DNA of 64,000 nt from NCBI GenBank assembly GCA_023910675.1, contig JAAVWC010000003.1, positions 62,001 through 126,000 of the forward strand. The letters are read 5' to 3'. The stretch comes from Gemmatimonas sp. (lineage in GTDB: Bacteria > Gemmatimonadota > Gemmatimonadetes > Gemmatimonadales > Gemmatimonadaceae). The notes below the pieces were generated by a model, which was not told the origin of the DNA, searched no databases, and was given only the letters and a program-made list of their open reading frames with translations. This document shows, one piece after another, positions 38,831 through 48,401 of the stretch. Position 1 is the first letter of the stretch; each line of letters starts with the position of its first letter. Both the position numbers and the translations under genes were made by a program.

Positions 38831-40039
38831 GTGTCGAGTTCGGCGTACCAAACGTGGCAGATCGGACCGGCGCATGTGGGCGACCGTAGCGTGCCGGTGG
38901 CCTCCAAGCCCGGCGTCATGGCCCACGGCAGCATCGACACGCCCGCCATGATGATGGCCGAGTGGATTTCCGCCATGGACACCCCCGCCGCCGGCGCCCG
39001 CTCGCTGCACCTGGCGAGCGGAAACGGGCTCGTGCCCGCCGTCGCCATGGCCGTGGGCTTTGCCCCGGATGCCTTCGATCGCTACAAGGCCAACGCCGAG
39101 AGTACACGCCGTTCGCTCGCTGCTGCGCCGGGCGTCGTGGCAGGTGCATATGCAGTGCACCATGAGGTGCTCGCCAATGACCTGGTGCCGGCCACGTCGT
39201 GTGCACTCGCCACCATTCGTATTCCGACCGATAAGCACGGTGTGCAGCAGGCGGTCGCCGAGGCGTTCCGCGCCCTCGTCGTTGGTGGCGTGTGCCTCAT
39301 TGCCGGGGCCAACGACGAAGGCGCCAAGCCCGCGGCCAAGTTGCTCGCGCAGGTGTTCGGTCACGCGCGGCTCGATGCGCAACACAGCAGCTGCCGGTTG
39401 CTGGTGGCGACCAAACTCGCGGAGGCACCCGGTCGACGCGTCGAGCATCTCGTCGCCGTGGCTCGACCAGCATCCGCTTTCACGAAGTGCCAGGTCACGG
39501 TTGCCGATGATCGCATCGTGCTGTCCACGCGTCCCGGCGTGTTCTCGTGGGAGCATCTCGACGAAGCCTCGGGTATCCTGGGTGACATCATGCGCATTGC
39601 GCCTGGTGAGTCGGTCCTCGACCTCGGCTGCGGCTCGGGCGTGCTGGGGGTGCTTGCGGCCCGGCAGTCGCGCACCGGACGCGTGGTGCTCCTCGACGCC
39701 GATGCCGACGCCGTGCGCTGCGCGCGCCGCACCGCCACGGCGGCGGGGTGCCGCAACGTGGAGGTCCGCGCGAGTGACGTGACTGATGCCGTCGCCGACG
39801 AGGCATTCGATGTCGTGGTGAGCAATCCGCCCTTTCACCTCGGCAAGGGGACCGATCTCGCCATTCCGCGCGCGTTCATCGAACAAGCCTACGCGCGCTT
39901 GCTGCCCGGCGGGCGTCTGTACCTGGTGGCCAACAGAACCCTGCCGTACGAGTCGCTCATCGACGAATGTTTCGGCGAGGTGCGGACGGCGCACGACGGG
40001 CGTCGCTTCAAGGTCATCGGTGCCGTGCGTCGTGTCTGA
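38831..40039 (+). CDS. RsmC/RlmG-like rRNA guanine-N2 methyltransferase
   Basis: This 402-residue SAM-dependent enzyme has two tandem Rossmann-like halves. The C-terminal half is catalytic, with LDLGCGSGVLGVLAA (motif I) and VVSNPPFHLGKGTD (NPPF, motif IV). The N-terminal half lacks these motifs, as in RsmC and RlmG. It probably methylates a guanine in 16S or 23S rRNA. The start is GTG 38831. I see no strong signal in the 113-bp gap upstream. The next gene overlaps its end. Confidence 0.8.
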   Translation: MSSSAYQTWQIGPAHVGDRSVPVASKPGVMAHGSIDTPAMMMAEWISAMDTPAAGARSLHLASGNGLVPAVAMAVGFAPDAFDRYKANAESTRRSLAAAPGVVAGAYAVHHEVLANDLVPATSCALATIRIPTDKHGVQQAVAEAFRALVVGGVCLIAGANDEGAKPAAKLLAQVFGHARLDAQHSSCRLLVATKLAEAPGRRVEHLVAVARPASAFTKCQVTVADDRIVLSTRPGVFSWEHLDEASGILGDIMRIAPGESVLDLGCGSGVLGVLAARQSRTGRVVLLDADADAVRCARRTATAAGCRNVEVRASDVTDAVADEAFDVVVSNPPFHLGKGTDLAIPRAFIEQAYARLLPGGRLYLVANRTLPYESLIDECFGEVRTAHDGRRFKVIGAVRRV

Positions 40040-40646
40040 CGGAGACGCTGACGGCGAAGCACCAGCGACAGACGGCAGCTGGCGCCGGCGCGCGGCACGC
40101 TGGGTGACGCTGCCGAACGTCCTGACGGTCGCCGTGATGCTCTGGGCCGCGCCGCGCTGCTGGCCGCATGTGGAAGCCCTGCTGGGAGTGCGTCAGCGGG
40201 AGGCGCGACGCCCGGATTTTGCCGTGACCACGCGTACCGGCGATACCCTCACCATGGCGTCGCTGCGCGGCCGCGTCGTGCTGGTGAACGTCTGGGCTAC
40301 CTGGTGCGGCCCCTGTCGCGCCGAAATGCCGGCCCTGCAACGGCTCTCCGAGGCGTACAAAGCCGAGGGTATGGTCCTGCTCGGGTTGTCGGTGGATCGT
40401 GGCGCAGCGGCGAAGGTAGACGCCTTTCTCGCCGACCGCGGCATCACGTATCCGGTGGCGATCGTGGGAGGTGACGTATTGGCCGCATTGGGTGGCGTGC
40501 GGGGATACCCCACCAGCTTTCTCATCGATCGCGACGGTGTCGTGCGACACACGGTCATGGGGCCGGTCGCCCCGTTGACGTTGCGGCCGGCCATTCAGCG
40601 TCTGCTCACCGAAGCGGCGTCCGGACCGCGCGCGATCACGCCCTGA
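40032..40646 (+). CDS. TlpA/ResA-like thioredoxin-fold protein, membrane anchored
   Basis: This protein of about 204 residues has one N-terminal hydrophobic segment (TLPNVLTVAVMLWAA) placing the domain in the periplasm. A TlpA-type thioredoxin domain follows with WATWCGPCRAEMP and the cis-proline loop GGVRGYPTSFLID. It should reduce disulfides in cytochrome-maturation or envelope proteins. GTG 40032 or GTG 40020 could start it; both overlap the methyltransferase end, suggesting cotranscription. Confidence 0.87.
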   Translation: MSDGDADGEAPATDGSWRRRAARWVTLPNVLTVAVMLWAAPRCWPHVEALLGVRQREARRPDFAVTTRTGDTLTMASLRGRVVLVNVWATWCGPCRAEMPALQRLSEAYKAEGMVLLGLSVDRGAAAKVDAFLADRGITYPVAIVGGDVLAALGGVRGYPTSFLIDRDGVVRHTVMGPVAPLTLRPAIQRLLTEAASGPRAITP

Positions 40647-40673
40647 CCGCCGCGCGGGTAAGCGTTCGGGGGG

Positions 40674-41432
40674 CTAGGGTCGTTTGCGCTTGGCGTCACG
40701 CGCCGTGTTCACCAACGCCGATGTTTCGTTCGCGTCCAGCACGCGCCACTGTCCTTCGGCCAGCGAACCCAGTTCCAGCGCCGCCAGTGCCGTGCGGCGC
40801 AGCGTTATCACGTGGTTGCCCATGGCGGCGAACATGCGGCGCACCTGATGGTAGCGTCCTTCGCTGATGGTAACCGCCGCCTCGCGCTCGCCCAGTGGCT
40901 GAAGTTGTGCCGGGAGCAGGGGCGTCTTCTCGCCGTGCAACAGGAGCGCGCCACTCGCGAAGCGTTCACCCTCGTCACCGCGCAACGGATCGCCCAGCGT
41001 GGCGACGTAGGTCTTGGGGACGTGCGACTTGGGCGATGTGAGCAGATGGTTGAGGGCACCATCGTCGGTGAGAAGCAGGAGGCCGGAGGTATCGGCATCG
41101 AGGCGCCCCACCGTCGCCATGACGGGATCCCGAAGCGGAAACCGCGGCGGCAGCAAGTCGTACACGAGTGGTGGCCGGTCGCTCGTCGAGCAGACATACC
41201 CGACCGGCTTGTGGAGCAGAATCACGGACCCCGGTGCCGGGTCCAACGGCGCGCCGTCTACCCGAATGACGTCGTGCCCGACGCGGTCGCCGTCCCTGAG
41301 CACCGCGCCATCGGCCGATGTCACGCGCCGTGTGGCAAGCAGACGCTCCGTCTCCCTGCGGGTTCCGTAGCCGAGGTTGGCCAGCTGGCGGGCGATGGAC
41401 ACGGGCGTGTGGACGGGGAGGAAGGGAGCCAA
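40674..41432 (-). CDS. RsuA-family rRNA pseudouridine synthase
   Basis: This 252-residue protein has an N-terminal S4 RNA-binding domain (ARQLANLGYGTRRETERLLA). The catalytic domain follows with the RsuA/RluB/E/F motif GRLDADTSGLLLLTDDG (catalytic Asp) and EGRYHQVRRMFAAMGNHV. It most likely modifies 16S U516, though RluB/E/F specificities cannot be excluded. It is convergent with the thioredoxin gene and divergent from the acyl-CoA dehydrogenase gene. Confidence 0.9.
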   Translation of the reverse strand: MAPFLPVHTPVSIARQLANLGYGTRRETERLLATRRVTSADGAVLRDGDRVGHDVIRVDGAPLDPAPGSVILLHKPVGYVCSTSDRPPLVYDLLPPRFPLRDPVMATVGRLDADTSGLLLLTDDGALNHLLTSPKSHVPKTYVATLGDPLRGDEGERFASGALLLHGEKTPLLPAQLQPLGEREAAVTISEGRYHQVRRMFAAMGNHVITLRRTALAALELGSLAEGQWRVLDANETSALVNTARDAKRKRP

Positions 41433-41448
41433 TCGGACACCACGGGCG

Positions 41449-41479
41449 TTCGACCGTCGGCGTCGTCAACGAGTATAAT
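41449..41479 (+). promoter_or_regulatory. Promoter candidate for the acyl-CoA dehydrogenase gene
   Basis: A perfect TATAAT (41474-41479) lies 38 bp before ATG 41517, with a weak TTCGAC-type -35 (41449-41454). It argues against starting the gene at the in-frame ATG at 41478, which overlaps the box. Confidence 0.5.
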
Positions 41480-41516
41480 GCGCGCCGAGCCGTCCCTCCC
41501 GTCATTCGCCCCCGCC

Positions 41517-42716
41517 ATGACCGATACGCCCCGCCGTTCACGTGCGCCGATCACCACCAGCGACTTCTACGACTGGTTCTCCACGATCCCCGAGCCGGTG
41601 AATGCCGAACGGCTCAAGCTCCGGACGTTCATGAGCGACGAGTGGGAGCCACAGGCGAATGCATATTGGGAGCAGGCGGCCTTTCCGCGTGAGTATCTCG
41701 TGGGCAAAATGAAGGAGCTCGATCTGCTGCGCGACAAGTACACGCCGGCGCGCGCGGGCTCAGCGACGGTGTCGGATGGTCTGCTGAGTATGGAGTTCGC
41801 GCGTGTCGATCCGTCACTGGCCACGTTCTTCGGCGTACATGCCGGGCTGTGCATGGGATCGCTTGCGCTCTGCGGGTCGGACGAGCAGCAGGCCGAGTGG
41901 CTGCCGCTGCTGCGTCGGTGGGACATGGTGGGCGCGTTCGGGCTGACCGAGCCGGAGGTGGGATCTGGGGTGGCGCGCGGTCTGACCACGACCTGCCGAC
42001 GCGAGGGCGATACGTGGGTGCTCAACGGGCAGAAGAAGTGGATCGGCAACTCGACGTGGTGCGACATCGTGATCATCTGGGCCCGTGACGAAACGGACCA
42101 GTCGGTGAAGGGGTTCATCGTGCGCACCACCCTCGACGGCTATTCGGCCGAGATCATGGGGGGCAAGATTGCGCAGCGCACCGTGCACAACGGCCTGATC
42201 ACCCTGCGCAACGTGCGTGTGGCCGAGCGTGACCGGCTGCAGAACGCGACGTCGTTTGCGGCGACACAGCGTGTGCTCGTGACGGCCCGGTGCGGGACGG
42301 CCTGGCAAGGTGTCGGCTGCGCGATGGGCGCGTACGAGTACGCACTCAAGTACGCCGGAGAACGTTCGCAGTTCGGGCGCCCCATCGCGGGCTTTCAGCT
42401 CGTGCAGAATATGCTGGTGAAGATGCTGGGCAACGTCACGGCCATGATCGGGCTGGCGTTGCGGGCGTCCGAGCTCCAGGACCAGCTTGGTCCCCGCGAT
42501 GAGTTGTCGGCGCTTGCCAAGCAGTTCTGCGCGGCACGCTGCCGCGAAACGGTGGCGCTGGCTCGCGAGGCGCTCGGCGGGAATGGCATTCTGCTCGAGT
42601 ACCACGTGGCACGGCTATTCGCAGATGCCGAGGCGATTTACAGCTACGAGGGCTCCAACGAGATCAACACGATGATCGTGGGACGGGCGATCACGGGCCA
42701 CTCGGCGTTCGTCTGA
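41517..42716 (+). CDS. Acyl-CoA dehydrogenase, glutaryl-CoA-dehydrogenase-like
   Basis: This 399-residue FAD enzyme has AFGLTEPEVGSGV (flavin/substrate motif), GQKKWIGNSTWCDI, the catalytic-base region IYSYEGSNEINTMIVGRAIT, and REALGGNGIL. The ending ITGHSAF and the YEGSNEINT segment resemble glutaryl-CoA dehydrogenases, which oxidise and decarboxylate glutaryl-CoA from lysine and tryptophan breakdown. No electron-transfer flavoprotein genes are adjacent. An upstream in-frame ATG at 41478 is less likely because of the promoter box there. Confidence 0.85.
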   Translation: MTDTPRRSRAPITTSDFYDWFSTIPEPVNAERLKLRTFMSDEWEPQANAYWEQAAFPREYLVGKMKELDLLRDKYTPARAGSATVSDGLLSMEFARVDPSLATFFGVHAGLCMGSLALCGSDEQQAEWLPLLRRWDMVGAFGLTEPEVGSGVARGLTTTCRREGDTWVLNGQKKWIGNSTWCDIVIIWARDETDQSVKGFIVRTTLDGYSAEIMGGKIAQRTVHNGLITLRNVRVAERDRLQNATSFAATQRVLVTARCGTAWQGVGCAMGAYEYALKYAGERSQFGRPIAGFQLVQNMLVKMLGNVTAMIGLALRASELQDQLGPRDELSALAKQFCAARCRETVALAREALGGNGILLEYHVARLFADAEAIYSYEGSNEINTMIVGRAITGHSAFV

Positions 42717-42848
42717 GCGGGGAAGCCGTCTATCCCGAACATCTGGCGGCGTGTGTGCAACGTTGGACGGGCTCGCGCGTCAGCTGGATACGACCGTGCT
42801 GCTGCCGACGCAGGATGGGAAGCATGAAGTCGTCTTTACGTGGTGTGT

Positions 42849-44750
42849 ATGCCCAACGGACTTTCTCCGCGCCTTACTGATCCCGCCCGCCTGGCGACGC
42901 TCCGCGATGCCACCAGCCCCCGGACGTATCCGGTCAGCGCGTACGACGCGCTCACACGGGTGGCGGCGACGGCGCTCGATGTTCCTGTCGTGCTCGTGTC
43001 GCTCGTCGACGACAAGGGCCAGTTTTTTCAGGGCATGACCGGGTTGCTCGGCGAGATCGCCACCTGTCGCAGCACGCCGTTGTCGCACGCGTTTTGCCGG
43101 CATGTCGTGGAGAGCGGCGCCGTGCTGCGCATCGTCGACTCGCGCGTGCATCTGCTGGTGAGCGACAACCCGGTCATCGAGGCGCTTGGCGTCGTGGGAT
43201 ATCTCGGCTTCCCACTCACGACGTCCACCGGTCACTGCCTCGGCGCGCTGTGCGCCATCGCGCATACCCCGCGCGACTGGACACCGGCGGACGAGACCAC
43301 GCTCCGCGATCTGTCGCGCGTCGTGATCAACGATCTCGAGCTGCGCGCGGAGTTGACGTATCGCGAGCGCGCCGATAATGGGCGCGATCTGTCGCTCTAC
43401 GCCGAAGGCCTACCCGCGAGAGCAGAAGACCTGTTGGAACAGCTGCACGAAGGGGCCGCAGCCATCGATCGCCAGTGGCGGTTGACGTATGTAAACGATG
43501 TGGGCGCACGCGCGCTGCAACTCGACCGTGGCACCGCAATCGGGCAGTTGATCTGGGAGGCCATTCCGTCACTCCCCGAGTCGCCGTTCGAACGGGTCCT
43601 GCGCGAAGTGGCCGCTGGACGTCAGCCGCTCGAACTGGAGGCGTTCGTGGCCACCGCAGGGCGGTGGTTCGATGTGCGTGCCGTACCCGCCCGTCACGGA
43701 CTCTCGGTGTATTTCAACGATACCACGGAACGCCGCAATACGATCGAAGCGCTGCAGGTGCGCGAAGCGCAGTTGCGGCAGGCACAGAAGCTGGAGGCGA
43801 TCGGTTCGCTCGCCGGCGGCATTGCCCACGATTTCAACAATCTGCTCACTGTGATCCGCGCGAACACGGAACTGCTGCTCGACGACATGAGCGGCGACGA
43901 TGAACGGGTCGTAGACCTGCAGGAGATCCAGAGCGCAGCCACGCGTGCCGCTGCACTCACGCAGCAGCTGCTGGCCTTCGGCAGAAAGCAACAGGTACAA
44001 CGTCGGCCAGTGGATGCCGCTGCGACGATGCTTTCACTGACGCCCATGTTGCGTCGGCTCATTCCTTCGAGCGTGGAGATGGAGTCGCGGTGTCCGCCCA
44101 ACCTGCCCAAGGTGTTGATGGACGCCGGGCAGTTGGAGCAGGTCGTGGTGAACCTGGCCGTGAACGCGCGCGACGCCATGCCGAATGGCGGTCACCTGCG
44201 GTTGCACGTGAGCGCCCGCGAATTGTACGTGCCCACCCGCGACGGTGGCGTGGAGGTCTCCGCCGGTCGTTGGGTGACGCTGACCGTCCAAGATACCGGT
44301 GAAGGCATTCCGCCAAACGCCCTGGCGCGCATTTTCGAGCCGTTCTTCACCACAAAGGACGTGGGCAAAGGCACCGGTCTCGGGCTGGCGACGGTGTTTC
44401 GCATCGTCGAAGATGCGGGCGGGGTCATCGCGGTCGAATCGCGGGTCGGGCAGGGAACCCGCTTTTGCATTTACCTGCCCGCGCTCGCCCCAGACCTGGA
44501 TTGCCCCGAGGAGCGCCAGGACACGCGGCCAACACCGCGATTCGTCCAGCGAGTGGAGCAGTTGACCGGCAGGTCAGTGTTCGACGGGCAACTTGATGTC
44601 CGACGCGGCAGCCACCGGTGGGCAGATTGCTCATGCGGAAGGCATAGCGGTCGCCGTACAGCATGGCGAGACGCGAGCGGGTATTGGTCAGGCCAATGCC
44701 CAAGCCATCCACGCTCGGCACCGCGGCGAGGAACCGACCGCTGGTCGTGA
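42849..44750 (+). CDS. GAF-PAS sensor histidine kinase
   Basis: This soluble 633-residue kinase has a GAF domain (about 20-165, with VSLVDDKGQFFQG and LGFPLTT) and a PAS-like domain (about 200-300). HisKA carries GSLAGGIAHDFNNLL (phospho-His, about 330). The HATPase_c domain has NLAVNARDAMPNGG, DTGEGIPP and GKGTGLGLATV. After FCIYLPAL about 85 further residues look unlike any domain and are read through the antisense of the LytS-like gene, so the native end is probably near 44500. No receiver domain is attached. ATG 42849 is chosen over GTG 42840. Confidence 0.85.
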   Translation: MPNGLSPRLTDPARLATLRDATSPRTYPVSAYDALTRVAATALDVPVVLVSLVDDKGQFFQGMTGLLGEIATCRSTPLSHAFCRHVVESGAVLRIVDSRVHLLVSDNPVIEALGVVGYLGFPLTTSTGHCLGALCAIAHTPRDWTPADETTLRDLSRVVINDLELRAELTYRERADNGRDLSLYAEGLPARAEDLLEQLHEGAAAIDRQWRLTYVNDVGARALQLDRGTAIGQLIWEAIPSLPESPFERVLREVAAGRQPLELEAFVATAGRWFDVRAVPARHGLSVYFNDTTERRNTIEALQVREAQLRQAQKLEAIGSLAGGIAHDFNNLLTVIRANTELLLDDMSGDDERVVDLQEIQSAATRAAALTQQLLAFGRKQQVQRRPVDAAATMLSLTPMLRRLIPSSVEMESRCPPNLPKVLMDAGQLEQVVVNLAVNARDAMPNGGHLRLHVSARELYVPTRDGGVEVSAGRWVTLTVQDTGEGIPPNALARIFEPFFTTKDVGKGTGLGLATVFRIVEDAGGVIAVESRVGQGTRFCIYLPALAPDLDCPEERQDTRPTPRFVQRVEQLTGRSVFDGQLDVRRGSHRWADCSCGRHSGRRTAWRDASGYWSGQCPSHPRSAPRRGTDRWS

Positions 44751-45720
44751 GCAGGCCGTGGAGGCCTTTGCCGTTGTCTTCGACCAGAATCGCAAGGCTG
44801 TTGCCCACACGCTCGAGCTTGACGAGGATGGACTGATCGGCGTGACCGGGGGCCAGGCCATGCTTGAGGGCGTTCTCCACAAGTGGCTGCAGCAAGAAGC
44901 TCGGGATCATGAGATCGACGGCATTCGGATCCACGTCGATATCCGCATCGAGCCCGGCCCCGTAGCGCACACGCGCAATCTGCAGGTACAGCTCGACGAG
45001 TTCGATCTCCTGCCAGACCGGGATGAGTGATTGTCCGGCACTCCGCAGCGACAACCGAAGCAGATCACTCACGCGAATGAGAGTGCGCTGCGCTTCCTTC
45101 ACATCCATCTCCATGAGCTCGGCCACGGAGTTGAGCGCGTTGAAGAGAAAGTGCGGATTGAGCTGCATGCGAAGCGCTTCGAGCTGTGTGCGTGCAAGCT
45201 TCTGCTCGAGTTCGGTCGCCGCCCGGTCGCGTTCGCGGTAACGACGCACGAACTCAACCATGTAGGCCGCACCCAGCACGGCCCAATAGAGCACCACCTG
45301 AATGTCGAGATGGTTGACCAGCACCACGCGCAAGGCAAATGCATAGCTGGTCACTTGTCCCACTGTACCGAATACATGGTCGAGCCACGCAATGGCGAGC
45401 ACGTTGATCGAGCTCGCCAGCACGGTCATCCCCGCGTGCAGTGACAGCCACGGCAACACGCGGGCGGTGTCGAGCTTGACACGGTCGACGAGCGTGAGCA
45501 CGAGCTGCGACCAAAGGCCCCAGATCATCCACGCCGAGCCCTGCCAGATGAGCGCGGTGCCCAGCCCGTAGTGGGTCCCGGAGGCATCCCCGACGAGCGT
45601 CATCTGCAGCGCCGCGAGCGCGCCCGGAACGGTCCACACCACGGCGAAGAGCCAGCGGGTCAGGTGCCGTAGTCCGTGGCCTTCGTCGGCGATTGTGAGC
45701 GGCGGTGACGAAGCGGTCAT
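44425..45720 (-). CDS. LytS-like sensor histidine kinase, 3' frame probably shifted
   Basis: This membrane kinase has about five N-terminal transmembrane segments. The His_kinase domain has LRMQLNPHFLFNALN (phospho-His), and the ATPase has PLVENALKHGL and VDGLGIGLTNTRSRL. The frame runs on past its domain end (LPTGGCRV) for about 63 residues of antisense-like sequence. A one-base shift just there gives AASDIKLPVEH and a stop at 44574-44576, the ending expected for the family. ATG 45720 fits the family start; the frame is open to 45783. It should signal to the divergent LytTR regulator. Confidence 0.8.
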   Translation of the reverse strand: MTASSPPLTIADEGHGLRHLTRWLFAVVWTVPGALAALQMTLVGDASGTHYGLGTALIWQGSAWMIWGLWSQLVLTLVDRVKLDTARVLPWLSLHAGMTVLASSINVLAIAWLDHVFGTVGQVTSYAFALRVVLVNHLDIQVVLYWAVLGAAYMVEFVRRYRERDRAATELEQKLARTQLEALRMQLNPHFLFNALNSVAELMEMDVKEAQRTLIRVSDLLRLSLRSAGQSLIPVWQEIELVELYLQIARVRYGAGLDADIDVDPNAVDLMIPSFLLQPLVENALKHGLAPGHADQSILVKLERVGNSLAILVEDNGKGLHGLLTTSGRFLAAVPSVDGLGIGLTNTRSRLAMLYGDRYAFRMSNLPTGGCRVGHQVARRTLTCRSTAPLAGRIAVLAACPGAPRGNPGLGRARAGKCKSGFPARPAIRPR

Positions 45721-46065
45721 AGGGAGAACAAGGCGCGTATAGGTGGTGCAAGCCGCCCAAACGGGCGGAACCTTGCGGTGCAAATGGTGTACACAGGATG
45801 CAAGCTCTTGCGCGGCAGCCCCTTGGCTGCCCTACCGTGCATAGGACTTTGGGGCAACTCTTCAAGGGTATGCTGCAACCATATGCCGCGGTTTACCGTT
45901 GGGACGACATGGAATGAATCCATGATGCACCAAGTCCGTACGGATTGCACAGGCTTGCTGTCCTGAACCGGACAGGGAAGCGCCACAGTTGTCGGTATTC
46001 CGCCGCCGCATCGTACCTCCCGATGCGAATCCACGGTGAACGCCGACTGTCCAACGGGAGGGGAG
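45721..46065. other. Intergenic region between the divergent LytS-like and LytTR genes
   Basis: These 345 bp hold no gene I can support. Two hairpins are visible: CCGCCC/GGGCGG (45753-45758 / 45763-45768) and GGCAGCC/GGCTGCC (45814-45820 / 45825-45831). Both promoters must lie here, and LytTR proteins often bind direct repeats upstream of their own operon. I could not identify such a repeat with confidence. Confidence 0.5.
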
Positions 46066-46926
46066 ATGGTGAGCGTGCAAGTTCTAATCGTGGATGACGA
46101 GGCGCTGGCCCGTCAACGTGTCCGTCGGCTGCTGCAGAATGAACCTGACGTGGAAGTGGTCGGAGAAGCGGAGTCGGGACATGAGGCCGTGGCGATGATT
46201 CGCAACTTGCAGCCCGACCTAGTCTGCCTTGATGTCCAAATGCCCGGGCTCGACGGGTTCGGGGTGCTCGGCGAAATCGAAGGCGGCCACGTGCCGATGG
46301 TGCTCTTCATCACGGCATATGACGAACATGCGCAGCGTGCGTTCGACGTGCACGCCGTCGACTATGTGCTCAAGCCGGTCGATGCCGACCGCTTTCGTGC
46401 GGCCTTCGACAAAGCGCGAAAGCAGCGCGCCAATGCGGTCGCGGCCGAGCGGCTGGGCGAACTGCTGGAGACCGTCCGTCGATTGGCCGACGGTGGCGCC
46501 GCCGAAGGCCGCGGGGATGGCGTGGCCGCGTTGCTTGGTGGTGGTGCGGGCGCGACAGCGGCCGCCGGCGCACCGGCCAACGGTGCCAATGGCCGCTACG
46601 CCAGCCGCATTCTCGTCAAGCAGGACAGTCGCATGTTCTTCGTGAAGACCACGGAAATCGACTGGATCGAGGCCGATCGCAATTACGTACGGCTGCACGT
46701 GGGCAAGACGGCCCATACCATCCGCGAGCGCATTTCGCACCTTGAAGAAACGCTCGATCCTCGGCTGTTCGCACGCATCCACCGCTCGACGATCGTGAAC
46801 CTCAATCGGGTGCGCGAAATGCAGCAGTGGTTCTCCGGCGACTACGTGGTCATCCTCGAGGACGGTACACGGTTGCGTCTGAGCCGCCATTATCGGGATC
46901 GCGTCGAAAAACAGGTCGGTGTCTGA
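46066..46926 (+). CDS. LytTR-family response regulator
   Basis: This 286-residue regulator has a receiver domain with LIVDDEALARQRV, the phospho-acceptor Asp in LVCLDVQMPGLDGF (about residue 55), Thr/Lys in ITAYDEHA and DYVLKPVDADRF. A Gly/Ala-rich linker follows (about 140-175), then a LytTR DNA-binding domain (IDWIEADRNYVRLHV, IHRSTIVNLNRVREM). ATG 46066 has GGGAGGGGAG directly upstream. Its sensor is probably the divergent LytS-like kinase. Confidence 0.92.
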   Translation: MVSVQVLIVDDEALARQRVRRLLQNEPDVEVVGEAESGHEAVAMIRNLQPDLVCLDVQMPGLDGFGVLGEIEGGHVPMVLFITAYDEHAQRAFDVHAVDYVLKPVDADRFRAAFDKARKQRANAVAAERLGELLETVRRLADGGAAEGRGDGVAALLGGGAGATAAAGAPANGANGRYASRILVKQDSRMFFVKTTEIDWIEADRNYVRLHVGKTAHTIRERISHLEETLDPRLFARIHRSTIVNLNRVREMQQWFSGDYVVILEDGTRLRLSRHYRDRVEKQVGV

Positions 46927-46980
46927 CGCTGGCGTGGTGCTGGTCGACCTCCGTCGGCCTGCCCCGCGTCGGCCCAGCGC

Positions 46981-47961
46981 ATGAAGTCCGCCATGGACGG
47001 TTCCCAGACACCGGTCGCTGCGAGCTGGCAGGCCCATCTCATGCATTGGCTCGTCGCCGCCCGTATGCGGCCGCATGCCCATCGTCCCATCGATCCGCAG
47101 TGGATTCGGCGCAATATGGGCAAGCCGGAAGCACCACGGCGCTACATGGCGCGCTCCACCGGGGCAACGTTCACGCGGCATGACGCGACGGGCGGATGGC
47201 CCGGTGGTGAGCACGTGCAAAGCGCGCAGGGCCGGCGGGGGGCACCGACGGTGCTCTATCTGCACGGCGGCGGCTTCATCGCGTGCTCACCGGAAACGCA
47301 TCGCTCGCTGGTCGGGTCGATCGTACGCCGTATCGGCGGCGATGCATGGGTGCCGGCGTATCGCCTCGCACCCGAGCATCCGTTCCCCACCGCGCTCGAC
47401 GACGCCACGGCGGCGTATCGCTATCTGCTCGACGAGGTAGGGGTCGATCCCGCGCGGTTGGTCGTCGCGGGCGACTCGGCCGGCGGTGGCCTGGTCCTCT
47501 CGCTCATGCTCGCGGCGCGCGATGCGGGCTGGCCGATGCCGGCGGCCATCGTCACCTTCTGCCCGTGGACCGATCTGGCGGCCACCGGGGCGTCACTCGA
47601 CGAAAACAGCGAACGCTGCTCCATGTTCGCCGGCGATACGATTCGCCGAGCGACCGGGTTTTATGTCGGCAATGCAGACCCCTACTCGCCGCTCGTCAGT
47701 CCGGTCTACGGCGATTTCCGCGGCCTGCCTCCGCTGCTTGTGCACGCGAGCACCGATGAGGTGCTGCGCGACGATGCGGTCCGCGTGGCACATCGGGCGC
47801 GTGACGCCGGGGTAACGGTGGAGTTGCAGCTGTGGCGCCGCGTGCCGCATGTATGGCAGTTTTTCGCCGCCGTGTTACCGGAAGCGGAACAGTCACTCAC
47901 GCGCGCGGCGGCGTTCATCGCGCGACATACGGGTGGTAACACAGTCGACGGTCGCCCATAA
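46981..47961 (+). CDS. Alpha/beta hydrolase, hormone-sensitive-lipase-like esterase
   Basis: This 326-residue esterase has the oxyanion motif LYLHGGGFIACSP, nucleophile elbow VAGDSAGGGLV (catalytic Ser about 165), Asp in STDEVLRDDAV and the terminal His in RRVPHVWQFF. These are the marks of the HSL family, which hydrolyses short acyl esters. No signal peptide is seen. The start ATG 46981 lies 54 bp after the LytTR stop, so cotranscription is possible but unproven. Confidence 0.88.
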   Translation: MKSAMDGSQTPVAASWQAHLMHWLVAARMRPHAHRPIDPQWIRRNMGKPEAPRRYMARSTGATFTRHDATGGWPGGEHVQSAQGRRGAPTVLYLHGGGFIACSPETHRSLVGSIVRRIGGDAWVPAYRLAPEHPFPTALDDATAAYRYLLDEVGVDPARLVVAGDSAGGGLVLSLMLAARDAGWPMPAAIVTFCPWTDLAATGASLDENSERCSMFAGDTIRRATGFYVGNADPYSPLVSPVYGDFRGLPPLLVHASTDEVLRDDAVRVAHRARDAGVTVELQLWRRVPHVWQFFAAVLPEAEQSLTRAAAFIARHTGGNTVDGRP

Positions 47962-48037
47962 CAAACGAACCTTCCGCACCTGTGGTGTGACAGTTCGTGA
48001 CGGGGCACGACGCGGCCGCGTCCAACGGGAAATCACG

Positions 48038-48331
48038 ATGCCGATTTCCGACGATATCTTCCCGCCGTACCGTCCACCGGACTGGTTCCCGCTGCAGCGA
48101 GCGCTTGCATCGGTGTTCGGCGTCGCCGCCGTTGATGCTGCGGCCTCGTTCTGGTTTGTCGGGTTCGTGGCCGGTCCGGTCGATGTGGGCGAATTGCGCA
48201 TGTACGAACACAGCGCGACACGTCGGACCATCGCGCTCGATTCGCAGGGCAGCGCGTATCGCTCGATGGACGAAATCGGCACCTATGTCCGCGTCGACGA
48301 CGAGGAAGCGCTGGTCGAGGCACTGGTGTGA
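48038..48331 (+). CDS. Hypothetical protein, 97 residues
   Basis: I recognise no family. The sequence starts MPISDDIFPPYRPPDWFPLQ and has one moderately hydrophobic stretch (VDAAASFWFVGFVAGPVDVG). It ends in acidic VRVDDEEALVEALV. ATG 48038 follows a weak GGGAA site. The frame is open upstream but without sensible sequence, because it runs over the esterase end. Confidence 0.55.
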   Translation: MPISDDIFPPYRPPDWFPLQRALASVFGVAAVDAAASFWFVGFVAGPVDVGELRMYEHSATRRTIALDSQGSAYRSMDEIGTYVRVDDEEALVEALV

Positions 48332-48401
48332 CGCCGTGACCAGGGCTGTCCGGTCACTCTGACGCTCACCTTGACCGGCTTCCCGGTCGATACTCTCCTG
48401 C

